DNA from: Actinomycetota bacterium | Lineage (GTDB): Bacteria; Actinomycetota; Thermoleophilia; Solirubrobacterales; Solirubrobacteraceae | Assembly: GCA_903970315.1 (NCBI GenBank) | Contig: CAJCIJ010000153.1 | Location: 1 to 6,185 of the forward strand | DNA length: 6,185 nucleotides | Reading direction: 5' to 3' | In this document: positions 1 to 6,185 of the stretch, in pieces | How the letters are laid out: the number at the start of each line of letters is the position of its first letter | Numbering within the stretch: the first letter of the stretch is position 1 | The notes under the pieces: model-generated | What the model saw: the letters and a program-made list of their open reading frames with translations, nothing else | Database searches by the model: none | What the model was told of the DNA's origin: nothing | Translations under genes and position numbers: made by a program

Positions 1-678
1 CCCGTTCGCATCGAGTGCTTTGACATCTCAAACCTGGGCGGCACGCACACGGTCGCTTCGATGGTGGTCTTCGAGGGCGGCGCGCCCAAGAAGTCCGACT
101 ACCGCCGCTTTGCGATCCGCGATGTGGAGGGCTCAGACGACTACGCCTCGATGCGCGAGGTGCTCACGCGGCGGTATGCCGCTTTCGAGCGCCAGGCCGA
201 GATCTCCCCGCACGACTCCTCCTATGACTCAAGCTTCGCCGCGCTGCCAAGCCTGGTGGTGATCGACGGCGGCAAGGGCCAGCTGGGCGCTTCGCTTGGG
301 CCGCTGCGCGGCTTTCGCAAGCGCGGCGTTGCCGTGATCTCGCTGGCCAAGCGGCTGGAGGAGGTCTACGTTCCGGGCCGTCGCACCCCGCTGGTGCTCG
401 ACCACCGCTCCCCGGAGCTGCAGCTGCTGCAGCGCGCGCGCGACGAGGCTCACCGCTTTGCCATCGAACACCACCGCGGCCGCCGCGACAAGGCCATGCG
501 CCGCTCCCTGCTTGACGAGCTGCCGGGCATCGGCCCCGCGCGCAAGGCCGCCCTGCTTGCGCACTTCGGCTCGCCCGAGGCGATCGTCGCCGCCTCGCGC
601 GAGCAGCTGCAGACGGTTGACGGGCTGCCCGCGAAGGTCGCGCGCGAGCTGTACGCCCAGCTGCACCGCGCCGGCTGA
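1..678 (+). CDS. uvrC: UvrABC system protein C, C-terminal part (5' end outside window)
   Basis: This is the nuclease subunit of nucleotide excision repair, which is recruited by UvrB and cuts the damaged strand on both sides of a lesion. The reading frame is open from base 1 and stops at TGA 676-678, giving 225 residues, roughly the last third of a typical 600-residue UvrC; the GIY-YIG and UVR domains lie outside the window. In fragment numbering, FDISNLGG (residues 7-14) carries the first catalytic Asp (D8) of the RNase H-like domain that makes the 5' incision. VVIDGGKGQL (86-95) carries the second (D89), and RDEAHRFA (147-154) carries the conserved His151. SLAKRLEEVYVPG is the usual family block, with Leu where many relatives have Glu. 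The C-terminal segment from about residue 170 (LDELPGIGPARKAALL, then VDGLPAKVARELY) is the tandem helix-hairpin-helix DNA-binding module. All core residues are intact. The identity is certain; only the N-terminal part is unseen. Confidence 0.97.
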   Translation, partial: PVRIECFDISNLGGTHTVASMVVFEGGAPKKSDYRRFAIRDVEGSDDYASMREVLTRRYAAFERQAEISPHDSSYDSSFAALPSLVVIDGGKGQLGASLGPLRGFRKRGVAVISLAKRLEEVYVPGRRTPLVLDHRSPELQLLQRARDEAHRFAIEHHRGRRDKAMRRSLLDELPGIGPARKAALLAHFGSPEAIVAASREQLQTVDGLPAKVARELYAQLHRAG

Positions 679-713
679 CCGATTCCAGGCGGCGTGAACG
701 CGGTGGCCGCCGT

Positions 714-731
714 GGGCGGGGCGGGGCGGGG
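714..731 (+). other. G-quadruplex motif with single-base loops
   Basis: Four guanine runs (714-716, 718-721, 723-726, 728-731) are separated by single C bases. This fits the G3+N1-7 quadruplex pattern, and one-base loops are known to give the most stable class. The G-rich strand is the non-template strand, so it would also be present in any RNA reading from uvrC into rapZ. It lies in the spacer between the uvrC stop and rapZ. The pattern is directly visible; folding in the cell and any effect on rapZ are inference. In a high-GC genome such runs can arise by chance. Confidence 0.55.
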
Positions 732-754
732 TAGGCGCGGTGGCCTGCGTGGCC

Positions 755-774
755 GGGTGGCCGGGGCGGGCGGG
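755..774 (+). other. Second G-quadruplex motif upstream of rapZ
   Basis: Guanine runs at 755-757, 763-766, 768-770 and 772-774 are separated by loops of 5, 1 and 1 bases, again on the non-template strand. The motif ends about 40 bases before the chosen rapZ start, and 11 bases before an alternative upstream ATG at 786. The surrounding spacer is low in complexity: the hexamer GTGGCC occurs at 703, 740, 749 and 757. Part of the G-richness may therefore come from local repeat expansion. Confidence 0.45.
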
Positions 775-815
775 AACTTCCGCGAATGTCCGTCGCGCGC
801 GGCAGAATGAGAGCG

Positions 816-1763
816 ATGGCCGTCAGCGGCTCGCCGCAACCCACCCAGAGCCCTCCCCGGGCGGCTGGCAAGCAGGTCCAGTCGCGCCTGCAGGACCTGG
901 TGATCATCACCGGCTTTTCCGGCGCTGGCAAGTCAACGGTGATGAACGTCTTTGAGGACGCCGGCTACTTCTGCGTTGACAACCTGCCCCCGGCGATGAT
1001 CCGCTCGCTCGTGGACCTGTTCGTGCACGAGGGGTCAAAGGTCGAACGCGCCGCCGTGGTCTCCGATGTGCGCGGGGGCGTCTACTTCGAGGCGCTGCAA
1101 GCGGTCGTCGAAGACCTGGGCTCGCTGGGGATCGCTCACCGCGTGATCTTCCTGCAGGCTGCGCCGGACGTGCTGGTTACCCGCTACAAGGAGACCCGCC
1201 GGCGCCACCCCATGGCGGTCGACGGCAGCGTGGCAGCCGGCGTGGCCGCCGAGCAGGCGCTGCTTGAGCCGCTGCGCGCGCGCGCGGACCTTGTGATCGA
1301 CACGACGGGCCTCTCGGCGGCGGCGCTGCGCACCAAGATCGCCGACGAGCTGCTGCCGCGCCAGCCGTCGGGCCGTCTGGCGGTGACGTTCATGAGCTTC
1401 GGTTACAAGCATGGCCCGCCGCGCGACGAGGACCTGGCGATCGACGTGCGCTTCCTGCCCAACCCCCACTACGAGCCCGACCTGCGCCCGCTGACCGGCA
1501 GGGATCTGCCCGTGATCGAGTACATCGGCCGCGACGGGCGCCTGGATGCCCTCTACGGGCACCTGCACGGGCTGCTTGACTTCCTGCTGCCGGAGTACGT
1601 GCGCGAGGGCAAGGCGCACCTGGTCGTGGCGATCGGATGTACCGGGGGTAGACACCGTTCGGTGGCCGTCGCCGAGCACCTCGCCCTCCGCTACGCCGAC
1701 AGCGACGAACTGAGCGTGGCGGTCGCCCACCGCGATCTGGACAACCCCCCGCGGGACAGCTAG
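816..1763 (+). CDS. rapZ: RapZ/YvcJ family nucleotide-binding protein
   Basis: This is a cytoplasmic RapZ-family protein. In E. coli RapZ binds glucosamine-6-phosphate and steers decay of the small RNA GlmZ, so controlling GlmS; in Gram-positive bacteria the homologue YvcJ has NTPase activity and a less clear role. Numbering from ATG 816 (315 residues), the P-loop GFSGAGKST is at 33-41, VDNLP at 54-58, and SFGYKHG at 194-200 with the conserved His199. The sugar-phosphate pocket signature GCTGGRHRS is at 274-282. The start is uncertain. ATG 816 has only a weak GAGAG 2 bases upstream, and ATG 786 is also open (325 aa). GTG 900 has AGGA 4 bases upstream and would give the usual length of about 287 aa. 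With the ATG starts there is a Pro/Gln/Ser-rich N-terminal extension before the P-loop, which actinobacterial relatives often have. It follows uvrC, as in many Actinobacteria, but no yvcK or whiA follows. Confidence 0.93.
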   Translation: MAVSGSPQPTQSPPRAAGKQVQSRLQDLVIITGFSGAGKSTVMNVFEDAGYFCVDNLPPAMIRSLVDLFVHEGSKVERAAVVSDVRGGVYFEALQAVVEDLGSLGIAHRVIFLQAAPDVLVTRYKETRRRHPMAVDGSVAAGVAAEQALLEPLRARADLVIDTTGLSAAALRTKIADELLPRQPSGRLAVTFMSFGYKHGPPRDEDLAIDVRFLPNPHYEPDLRPLTGRDLPVIEYIGRDGRLDALYGHLHGLLDFLLPEYVREGKAHLVVAIGCTGGRHRSVAVAEHLALRYADSDELSVAVAHRDLDNPPRDS

Positions 1764-1781
1764 GTCGCGGCGCTGATACCC

Positions 1782-1806
1782 TTCCGGCGCTCACCGAGCG
1801 CTGGAG
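1782..1806 (+). promoter_or_regulatory. Hairpin that competes with the terminator (possible antiterminator)
   Basis: Bases 1782-1792 pair with 1796-1806 around a three-base ACC loop. This is an 11-bp uninterrupted stem with two G-U wobbles (1782-1806 and 1786-1802); its core is GCGCTC against GAGCGC. The 3' arm and loop use the same bases (1792-1806) as the 5' arm of the downstream terminator, so the two cannot form together. That layout is typical of transcription attenuators. No ligand-binding domain, T-box motif or protein site is recognisable, so the regulatory role is inference. Confidence 0.45.
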
Positions 1807-1831
1807 TAGGGCTCCGCGGCTCGGTGTTTTT
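1792..1831 (+). terminator. Intrinsic terminator after rapZ
   Basis: The perfect 8-bp arm CACCGAGC (1792-1799) pairs with GCTCGGTG (1819-1826). The stem continues inward with GC (1800-1801 with 1816-1817) and GGAG/CTCC (1803-1806 with 1812-1815), with single bulges at 1802 and 1818 and a TAGGG loop. Five T bases (1827-1831) follow directly. It sits 28 bases after the rapZ stop and 111 bases before gap, so it should separate the uvrC-rapZ transcript from the glycolytic operon unless it is relieved. A hairpin with a clean T tract is notable in DNA this GC-rich. Confidence 0.85.
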
Positions 1832-1846
1832 CATTGCACAGAGTGT

Positions 1847-1870
1847 GGTGATCCGCCGATCGGCGCCACC
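1847..1870 (+). promoter_or_regulatory. Palindrome in the gap leader, candidate operator
   Basis: CGCCGATCGGCG (1854-1865) is a perfect 12-bp palindrome. It is flanked by GGTG (1847-1850) and CACC (1867-1870), which also pair, making an imperfect dyad of 24 bases. It lies between the rapZ terminator and the gap start, where an operator for a glycolytic regulator would be expected. As RNA it could form a hairpin with a GATC loop. No known regulator motif is matched, and GC-rich palindromes are not rare in such genomes. Confidence 0.35.
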
Positions 1871-1903
1871 GCCGTGCCAGTCAGATTCGGTCTTACTCAC
1901 GGA

Positions 1904-1942
1904 ATGATCTTCTCCTCGCTCACGGGTCCAAGGGGGCGCTGA
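1904..1942 (+). other. Possible 12-codon leader ORF abutting gap
   Basis: ATG 1904 opens a 12-codon frame (MIFSSLTGPRGR). Its TGA (1940-1942) directly touches the gap ATG at 1943 in the same frame. If translated, the stop-start junction TGAATG would allow translational coupling. There is no convincing Shine-Dalgarno before it, only GGA immediately adjacent, and its length is within chance expectation. It is recorded as a possibility only. Confidence 0.15.
1931..1936 (+). promoter_or_regulatory. gap: Ribosome binding site of gap
   Basis: AGGGGG, preceded by a further A, lies 6 bases before ATG 1943. It is a Shine-Dalgarno-like purine run at normal spacing and fixes the gap start. It is the clearest ribosome binding site in the window. 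The downstream genes pgk, tpiA and gpmI have none of this quality, which suggests they depend on translational coupling. Confidence 0.7.
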
Positions 1943-2953
<1,011 letters not shown>

Positions 2954-2972
2954 GCGACTGCGGGCGTCCGGC

Positions 2973-4172
2973 GTGAGGACTCTGGACGACCTCGACGTCG
3001 CCGGCAAGCGCGTGCTCGTGCGGGTGGACTTCAACGTTCCCCTCACCGAGGACGGCCAGATCGAGGACGACGGGCGAATCCGAGCGGCCCTGCCCACGAT
3101 CGAAGAGCTGCGCCAGCATGGGGGAAAGCCTGTGCTCGTCTCCCATCTGGGCCGCCCCCACGGCCGCCGCGTGCCGGGGCTCTCGCTGGCGCCCGCCGCA
3201 GCGCGCCTGGCCGAGCTCACCGGCGCGACCGTCACGGTGGCCCCGGAGGTTGTCGGCGAGCAGGCGCTGAAGCTGACCGAAGCGATGGGCGACGATGAGA
3301 TCGTGGTTCTGGAGAACGTGCGCTTTGAGCCCGGTGAGACCGAGAACGACCCAGCGCTGGCCGAGGCGCTGGCCGAACTGGGCGACGTCTACGTAAACGA
3401 CGCCTTCGGCGTGGCCCACCGCACGCACGCCAGCACCTACGGTGTGGCCAACCTGCTGCCCAGCGCTGCCGGCAGGCTGCTTGAGCAGGAGGTGCGCACC
3501 CTGACCGAGGTCGTCGCACACCCCGACCGGCCACTGGTCGCGGTGATCGGTGGCGCCAAGGTGGCCGACAAGATCGGCGTCCTGGACCGCTTTGCCGAGA
3601 TCGCCGACGTGATCCTGATCGGCGGCGCAATGTGCTTCTCCTTTCTGGCCGCCGCCGGCCATGAGATCGGCGACTCGCTGTGCGAGGACGAGGACGTCGA
3701 GCACGCCAGCCGGCTGCTCGCCGGCGCCGGCAAGAGCAACGGCCACCGGAGCGCCCGTCTGGAGCTCCCCAGCGATCTGGTGATCGCCGAACAGCTCTCG
3801 GCCGACGCGCCGCACCGGGTGCTCGATGGCGTGGAGGTCCCCGCAGGCTGGATGGGCCTTGACATCGGTCCCGCCACCTCCGCGCGCTACGCCGAGGTCA
3901 TCGCCGGGGCGGGGACGGTCTTCTGGAACGGCCCCATGGGCGCCTTTGAGATCGAGCCCTTCCAGGCCGGCACGCGTGCCGTCGCACAGGCCGTGGCCGA
4001 TGCGCCGGGCCTGACCGTCGTGGGCGGCGGCGACTCGGGCGCTGCGCTGCGCATGTTCGGCTTGGAGCACGCCGTCGGCTACCTCTCCACCGGGGGCGGG
4101 GCGGCACTGGAGCTGTTGGAGGGTAAGACCCTCCCAGGGGTCCACGCCCTGGACTGCGCGCACGTCCGATGA
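2973..4172 (+). CDS. pgk: Phosphoglycerate kinase
   Basis: This enzyme transfers the acyl phosphate of 1,3-bisphosphoglycerate to ADP, giving 3-phosphoglycerate and ATP, by hinge closure between two domains. GTG 2973 is chosen because it yields the family-like N-terminus MRTLDDLDVAGKRVLVRVDFNVP and 399 residues, close to the usual length. An in-frame TTG at 2928 would overlap gap and add 15 unconserved residues. Substrate-side motifs are RVDFN (17-21), Arg35, SHLGRP (57-62), LENVRFEPGE (113-122) and Arg150 in VAHRTHAS. Nucleotide-side motifs are VIGGAKVADKIGVL (191-204), GWMGLDIGP, VFWNGPMGAFE, GGGDSGAA and LSTGGGAALELLEGKTLPGV. Small deviations are Ala for the common Ser in GGAKVSDK and Ala after DIGP where Lys or Arg is usual. 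No strong ribosome binding site precedes it, so coupling to gap translation is likely. Its TGA overlaps the tpiA ATG. Confidence 0.96.
   Translation: MRTLDDLDVAGKRVLVRVDFNVPLTEDGQIEDDGRIRAALPTIEELRQHGGKPVLVSHLGRPHGRRVPGLSLAPAAARLAELTGATVTVAPEVVGEQALKLTEAMGDDEIVVLENVRFEPGETENDPALAEALAELGDVYVNDAFGVAHRTHASTYGVANLLPSAAGRLLEQEVRTLTEVVAHPDRPLVAVIGGAKVADKIGVLDRFAEIADVILIGGAMCFSFLAAAGHEIGDSLCEDEDVEHASRLLAGAGKSNGHRSARLELPSDLVIAEQLSADAPHRVLDGVEVPAGWMGLDIGPATSARYAEVIAGAGTVFWNGPMGAFEIEPFQAGTRAVAQAVADAPGLTVVGGGDSGAALRMFGLEHAVGYLSTGGGAALELLEGKTLPGVHALDCAHVR
4118..4152 (+). other. Two adjacent hairpins in the 3' end of pgk
   Basis: GGAGGGT (4118-4124) pairs perfectly with ACCCTCC (4128-4134) around an AAG loop. 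Immediately after, CCAGGG (4134-4139) pairs with CCCTGG (4147-4152) around a 7-base loop; the two stems share C4134. They end 16 bases before the tpiA start. There is no T tract, so this is not an intrinsic terminator. The underlying residues LEGKTLPGV are conserved in the protein family, so the pairing may be a by-product of coding. A role in mRNA stability or in tpiA translation is speculative. Confidence 0.3.
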
Positions 4173-4951
4173 CTGCCGCGGGTGCGGCCCGCACGGCGCT
4201 CGTGGCGGGCAACTGGAAGATGTACAAGACCGAGGCACAGGCCGCCGAGCTGGTCGCGCGCCTGGTTTCCCTGCTGGGGACCGGGGGGTCGGGGGACAGC
4301 GCAGTCGAGGTCGGCGTGTGCACCCCCTTCACGGACCTGCGCGCCGCGGTGGCGTCGGCCGCGGGCTCCGGCCTGCGTGTCTTTGCGCAGAACATGCACC
4401 AGGAGCCCGAGGGGGCGTTCACGGGCGAGATCGCGGCGCCCATGCTCGCCGAGATCGGCATCGACGGCGTCGTGTTGGGCCACTCCGAGCGCAGGCAGTA
4501 CTTCGGTGAGACCGACAGAGCGCTTTCAGCCAAGGTGCCCGCGGCGCTGGCGGCCGGCCTGACGCCGATCCTGTGCGTGGGCGAGACCGAGGAGCAGCGC
4601 AACGCCGGGGACACCGAGCGCACCCTGCGCCACCAGGTCACCCAGGACCTGGAGGGCCTCGCCGATTCCCAGCTGGCCGAGGTCGTGATCGCCTATGAGC
4701 CGATCTGGGCGATCGGGACCGGCAAGGTGGCCACGCCCGAGCAGGCCCAGGAGGCGTGCGGGTTCATCCGCGCGCTTGTCAGCGCCAGAAGCGATCCAGC
4801 AGGCGCCGCGCTCCGGGTGATCTACGGCGGCTCGGTCAAGCCCGACAACGCCCCCGAGCTGCTGGCACTGCCGGATGTCGACGGCGCCCTGGTGGGAGGC
4901 GCCTCGCTGGACGCCGACGCCTTCGCCGCGATCGTGGCGGCGGCGCGATGA
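4169..4951 (+). CDS. tpiA: Triose-phosphate isomerase
   Basis: This TIM-barrel enzyme interconverts dihydroxyacetone phosphate and glyceraldehyde-3-phosphate, feeding the GAPDH encoded upstream. The 260 residues fit the bacterial size of about 250-260. GNWKM (14-18) holds Asn15 and catalytic Lys17, and AQNMH is at 73-77. GHSERRQ (104-110) holds the electrophile His105, and AYEPIWAIGTGK (175-186) holds the catalytic base Glu177 and the flexible loop 6. YGGSVKPDN (219-227) and ALVGGASL (240-247) form the phosphate-binding end. ATG 4169 overlaps the pgk stop as ATGA, and the TGA overlaps the gpmI ATG in the same way, so the three genes are almost certainly translated in a coupled manner from one mRNA. 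No Shine-Dalgarno is visible. All catalytic residues are present. Confidence 0.98.
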   Translation: MTAAGAARTALVAGNWKMYKTEAQAAELVARLVSLLGTGGSGDSAVEVGVCTPFTDLRAAVASAAGSGLRVFAQNMHQEPEGAFTGEIAAPMLAEIGIDGVVLGHSERRQYFGETDRALSAKVPAALAAGLTPILCVGETEEQRNAGDTERTLRHQVTQDLEGLADSQLAEVVIAYEPIWAIGTGKVATPEQAQEACGFIRALVSARSDPAGAALRVIYGGSVKPDNAPELLALPDVDGALVGGASLDADAFAAIVAAAR

Positions 4952-6185
4952 CCGTCCCTGCGGTCTGCCTGGTGATCCTCGACGGCTGGGGCCTCGACGA
5001 GCCGGGCCCGGGAAACGCCGTCTCGCTGGCCGACACGCCGGTCTTTGACGAGCTGTGGAGCACGCGCCCGCACACCACCCTGCTGGCCGGGGGTGCCGCC
5101 GTTGGCCTGCCCGACGGGCAGATGGGCAACTCCGAGGTCGGCCACCTGAACCTGGGCGCCGGCGCCACGATCCGCCAGGACCTCGTGCGCATCAACGACG
5201 CCGTCGCGACGGGAACGCTCGCGGAGAATCCCGTGATCGCCGCGGCGCTGACCGGCTCTGCGCGCGTGCACCTGCTGGGTCTGGTCTCAGACGGGGGCGT
5301 GCACTCAAGCCTTGACCACCTGCGCGCGCTGATCGAGCTCGCGGCTGCAATGGACGTGGGCGAGTTGTTCGTGCACTGCTTCACCGACGGTCGCGACACG
5401 CTGCCGCACTCCGGGGAGGCATTCGTGGCCGATGTCGATGAGTGGTGCCGCGCCGCGCGCGCGGACGGCAGCTACGCCGTGGCGAGTGTCGTCGGCCGCT
5501 ACTTCGCGATGGACCGCGACCGCCGTTGGGACCGCATCCAGAAGGCCTATGACCTGCTGGTGCACGGCAGCGCCGAGCACCGCGCCGACGACGGTGCCGC
5601 CGCCGTGGCAGCCGCCTATGCGCGTGGCGAGACCGACGAGTTCATCACGCCCACCCTGATCGATCTGCCGTCGGGCGCCGACTGCCGCATCGGCGCCGAC
5701 GACAGCGTGCTGTGCTTCAACTTCCGCCCCGACCGCATGCGCGAGATCGTGCGCGCGCTGGCCGAGCCCGGATTCGGCGATCCCGGGGAGCAGCTGCCGG
5801 GGTGGACCGGGCGTGGCGACGCCGCGCCCGCGCGCCGGCTGGCCACCCTGACCGAGTACGAGGAAGACTGGACCTACCCGGTGGCCTTTGGGCCCGAGCG
5901 CCCCACAGTCACCCTTGCCAGCGTGCTCGCCGGTGAGGGCGCGGCGCAGCTGCACGTGGCCGAGACCGAGAAGTACGCCCACGTGACGTACTTCTTCAAC
6001 GGCGGCACCGAGACGCCTTACCCCGGCGAAGACCGGCAACTGGTGCCGTCGCCGCGCGATGTGCCGACATACGACTACAAGCCCGAGATGTCCGCGCAGG
6101 CGGCCGCATCCGCCTTGGTGTCCGGCTGGCAGGCCCAGCAGCCCCGCTTCGGGATCCTGAACTTCGCCAACCCGGACATGGTCGG
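4948..6185 (+). CDS. gpmI: 2,3-bisphosphoglycerate-independent phosphoglycerate mutase (3' end outside window)
   Basis: This metal-dependent enzyme of the alkaline phosphatase superfamily converts 3-phosphoglycerate to 2-phosphoglycerate through a phosphoserine intermediate. The frame is open to the window edge: 412 full codons plus two bases of about 510-530 expected. The metal ligand Asp12 lies in LDGWG, and nucleophile Ser62 in GQMGNSEVGH (57-66). His119 is in SDGGVHSS, where relatives commonly read HSH. DGRD is at 147-150, Arg184 and Arg190 are in GRYFAMDRDRRWDR, and FNFRPDR (257-263) has Arg260 and Arg263. Lys342 is in ETEKYAHVTYFFNGG, PEMSA is at 379-383, and metal ligand Asp410 is in NFANPDMV. 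The final metal-site residues (a His four positions after Asp410, then the DH and later His ligands) fall beyond the window. ATG 4948 overlaps the tpiA stop as ATGA, so it belongs to the same operon. The cofactor-dependent mutase GpmA is unrelated and excluded by these motifs. Confidence 0.96.
   Translation, partial: MTVPAVCLVILDGWGLDEPGPGNAVSLADTPVFDELWSTRPHTTLLAGGAAVGLPDGQMGNSEVGHLNLGAGATIRQDLVRINDAVATGTLAENPVIAAALTGSARVHLLGLVSDGGVHSSLDHLRALIELAAAMDVGELFVHCFTDGRDTLPHSGEAFVADVDEWCRAARADGSYAVASVVGRYFAMDRDRRWDRIQKAYDLLVHGSAEHRADDGAAAVAAAYARGETDEFITPTLIDLPSGADCRIGADDSVLCFNFRPDRMREIVRALAEPGFGDPGEQLPGWTGRGDAAPARRLATLTEYEEDWTYPVAFGPERPTVTLASVLAGEGAAQLHVAETEKYAHVTYFFNGGTETPYPGEDRQLVPSPRDVPTYDYKPEMSAQAAASALVSGWQAQQPRFGILNFANPDMV

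Noticed and set aside
688..711. GGCGGC...GCCGCC hairpin after uvrC as a terminator.
   Set aside because: The stem has only 6 bp and a 12-base loop and no T tract, so it does not qualify as an intrinsic terminator.
773..781. GGAACTTCC palindrome just before the first possible rapZ start, as an operator.
   Set aside because: Only 4 bp per arm with no extension; it does not match a regulator site that I know, including LexA types.
164..931. A 255-codon minus-strand open frame across uvrC and the spacer.
   Set aside because: Its product is a low-complexity Arg/Ala/Pro-rich string typical of a shadow frame, and it opposes the well-supported uvrC.
1273..1286. Alternating TG(CG)6 tract in rapZ, and a similar one at 432-442 in uvrC, as Z-DNA elements.
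   Set aside because: They encode ordinary Arg/Ala codons in conserved protein and are expected at this GC level.
1834..1910. Possible gap promoter elements: TTGCAC at 1834-1839 and AATGAT at 1903-1908.
   Set aside because: They do not pair at 16-18 base spacing with a credible partner box. A gap promoter probably lies here, but I cannot place it.
4276..4295. G-rich stretch in tpiA as a third quadruplex.
   Set aside because: Only three separated guanine runs are present; it encodes a Gly-rich linker and does not meet the four-run pattern.

Overview
This is a high-GC chromosomal window from a bacterium that is most likely an actinomycetote. All six protein genes lie on the + strand and every one is recognisable. 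Reading order is uvrC (3' end only), rapZ, gap, pgk, tpiA, gpmI (5' part only). The step from uvrC and rapZ into gap-pgk-tpiA is the classic actinobacterial neighbourhood. Two departures from it, no yvcK or whiA between rapZ and gap and a gpmI directly after tpiA, suggest a deep-branching lineage such as Thermoleophilia. That placement is an inference from gene order and base composition; there is no rRNA here to confirm it.

Layout: 1-678 is the C-terminal half of UvrC, with the RNase H-like nuclease core and the tandem helix-hairpin-helix. 679-815 is a very G-rich spacer holding two G-quadruplex-type motifs. 816-1763 is rapZ. 1764-1942 is the regulatory gap between rapZ and gap. It contains a good intrinsic terminator, an upstream hairpin that cannot coexist with it (an attenuator-like pair), a perfect 12-bp palindrome, a possible 12-codon leader ORF and the gap Shine-Dalgarno. 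From 1943 to the end is a compact lower-glycolysis operon: gap, 19 bp, pgk, 4-bp ATGA overlap, tpiA, 4-bp ATGA overlap, gpmI, which runs off the window after codon 412.

Together gap, pgk, tpiA and gpmI encode the triose-phosphate part of glycolysis and gluconeogenesis. TpiA interconverts DHAP and G3P, GAPDH makes 1,3-bisphosphoglycerate, PGK makes 3-phosphoglycerate and ATP, and GpmI makes 2-phosphoglycerate. All visible catalytic residues are intact, so these look like working housekeeping enzymes. I see no mobile element, CRISPR array, tRNA or rRNA, and no previously undescribed protein system. The most interesting unexplained signals are RNA or DNA structures in the non-coding parts: the competing hairpins after rapZ and the tandem G-quadruplex motifs before it.
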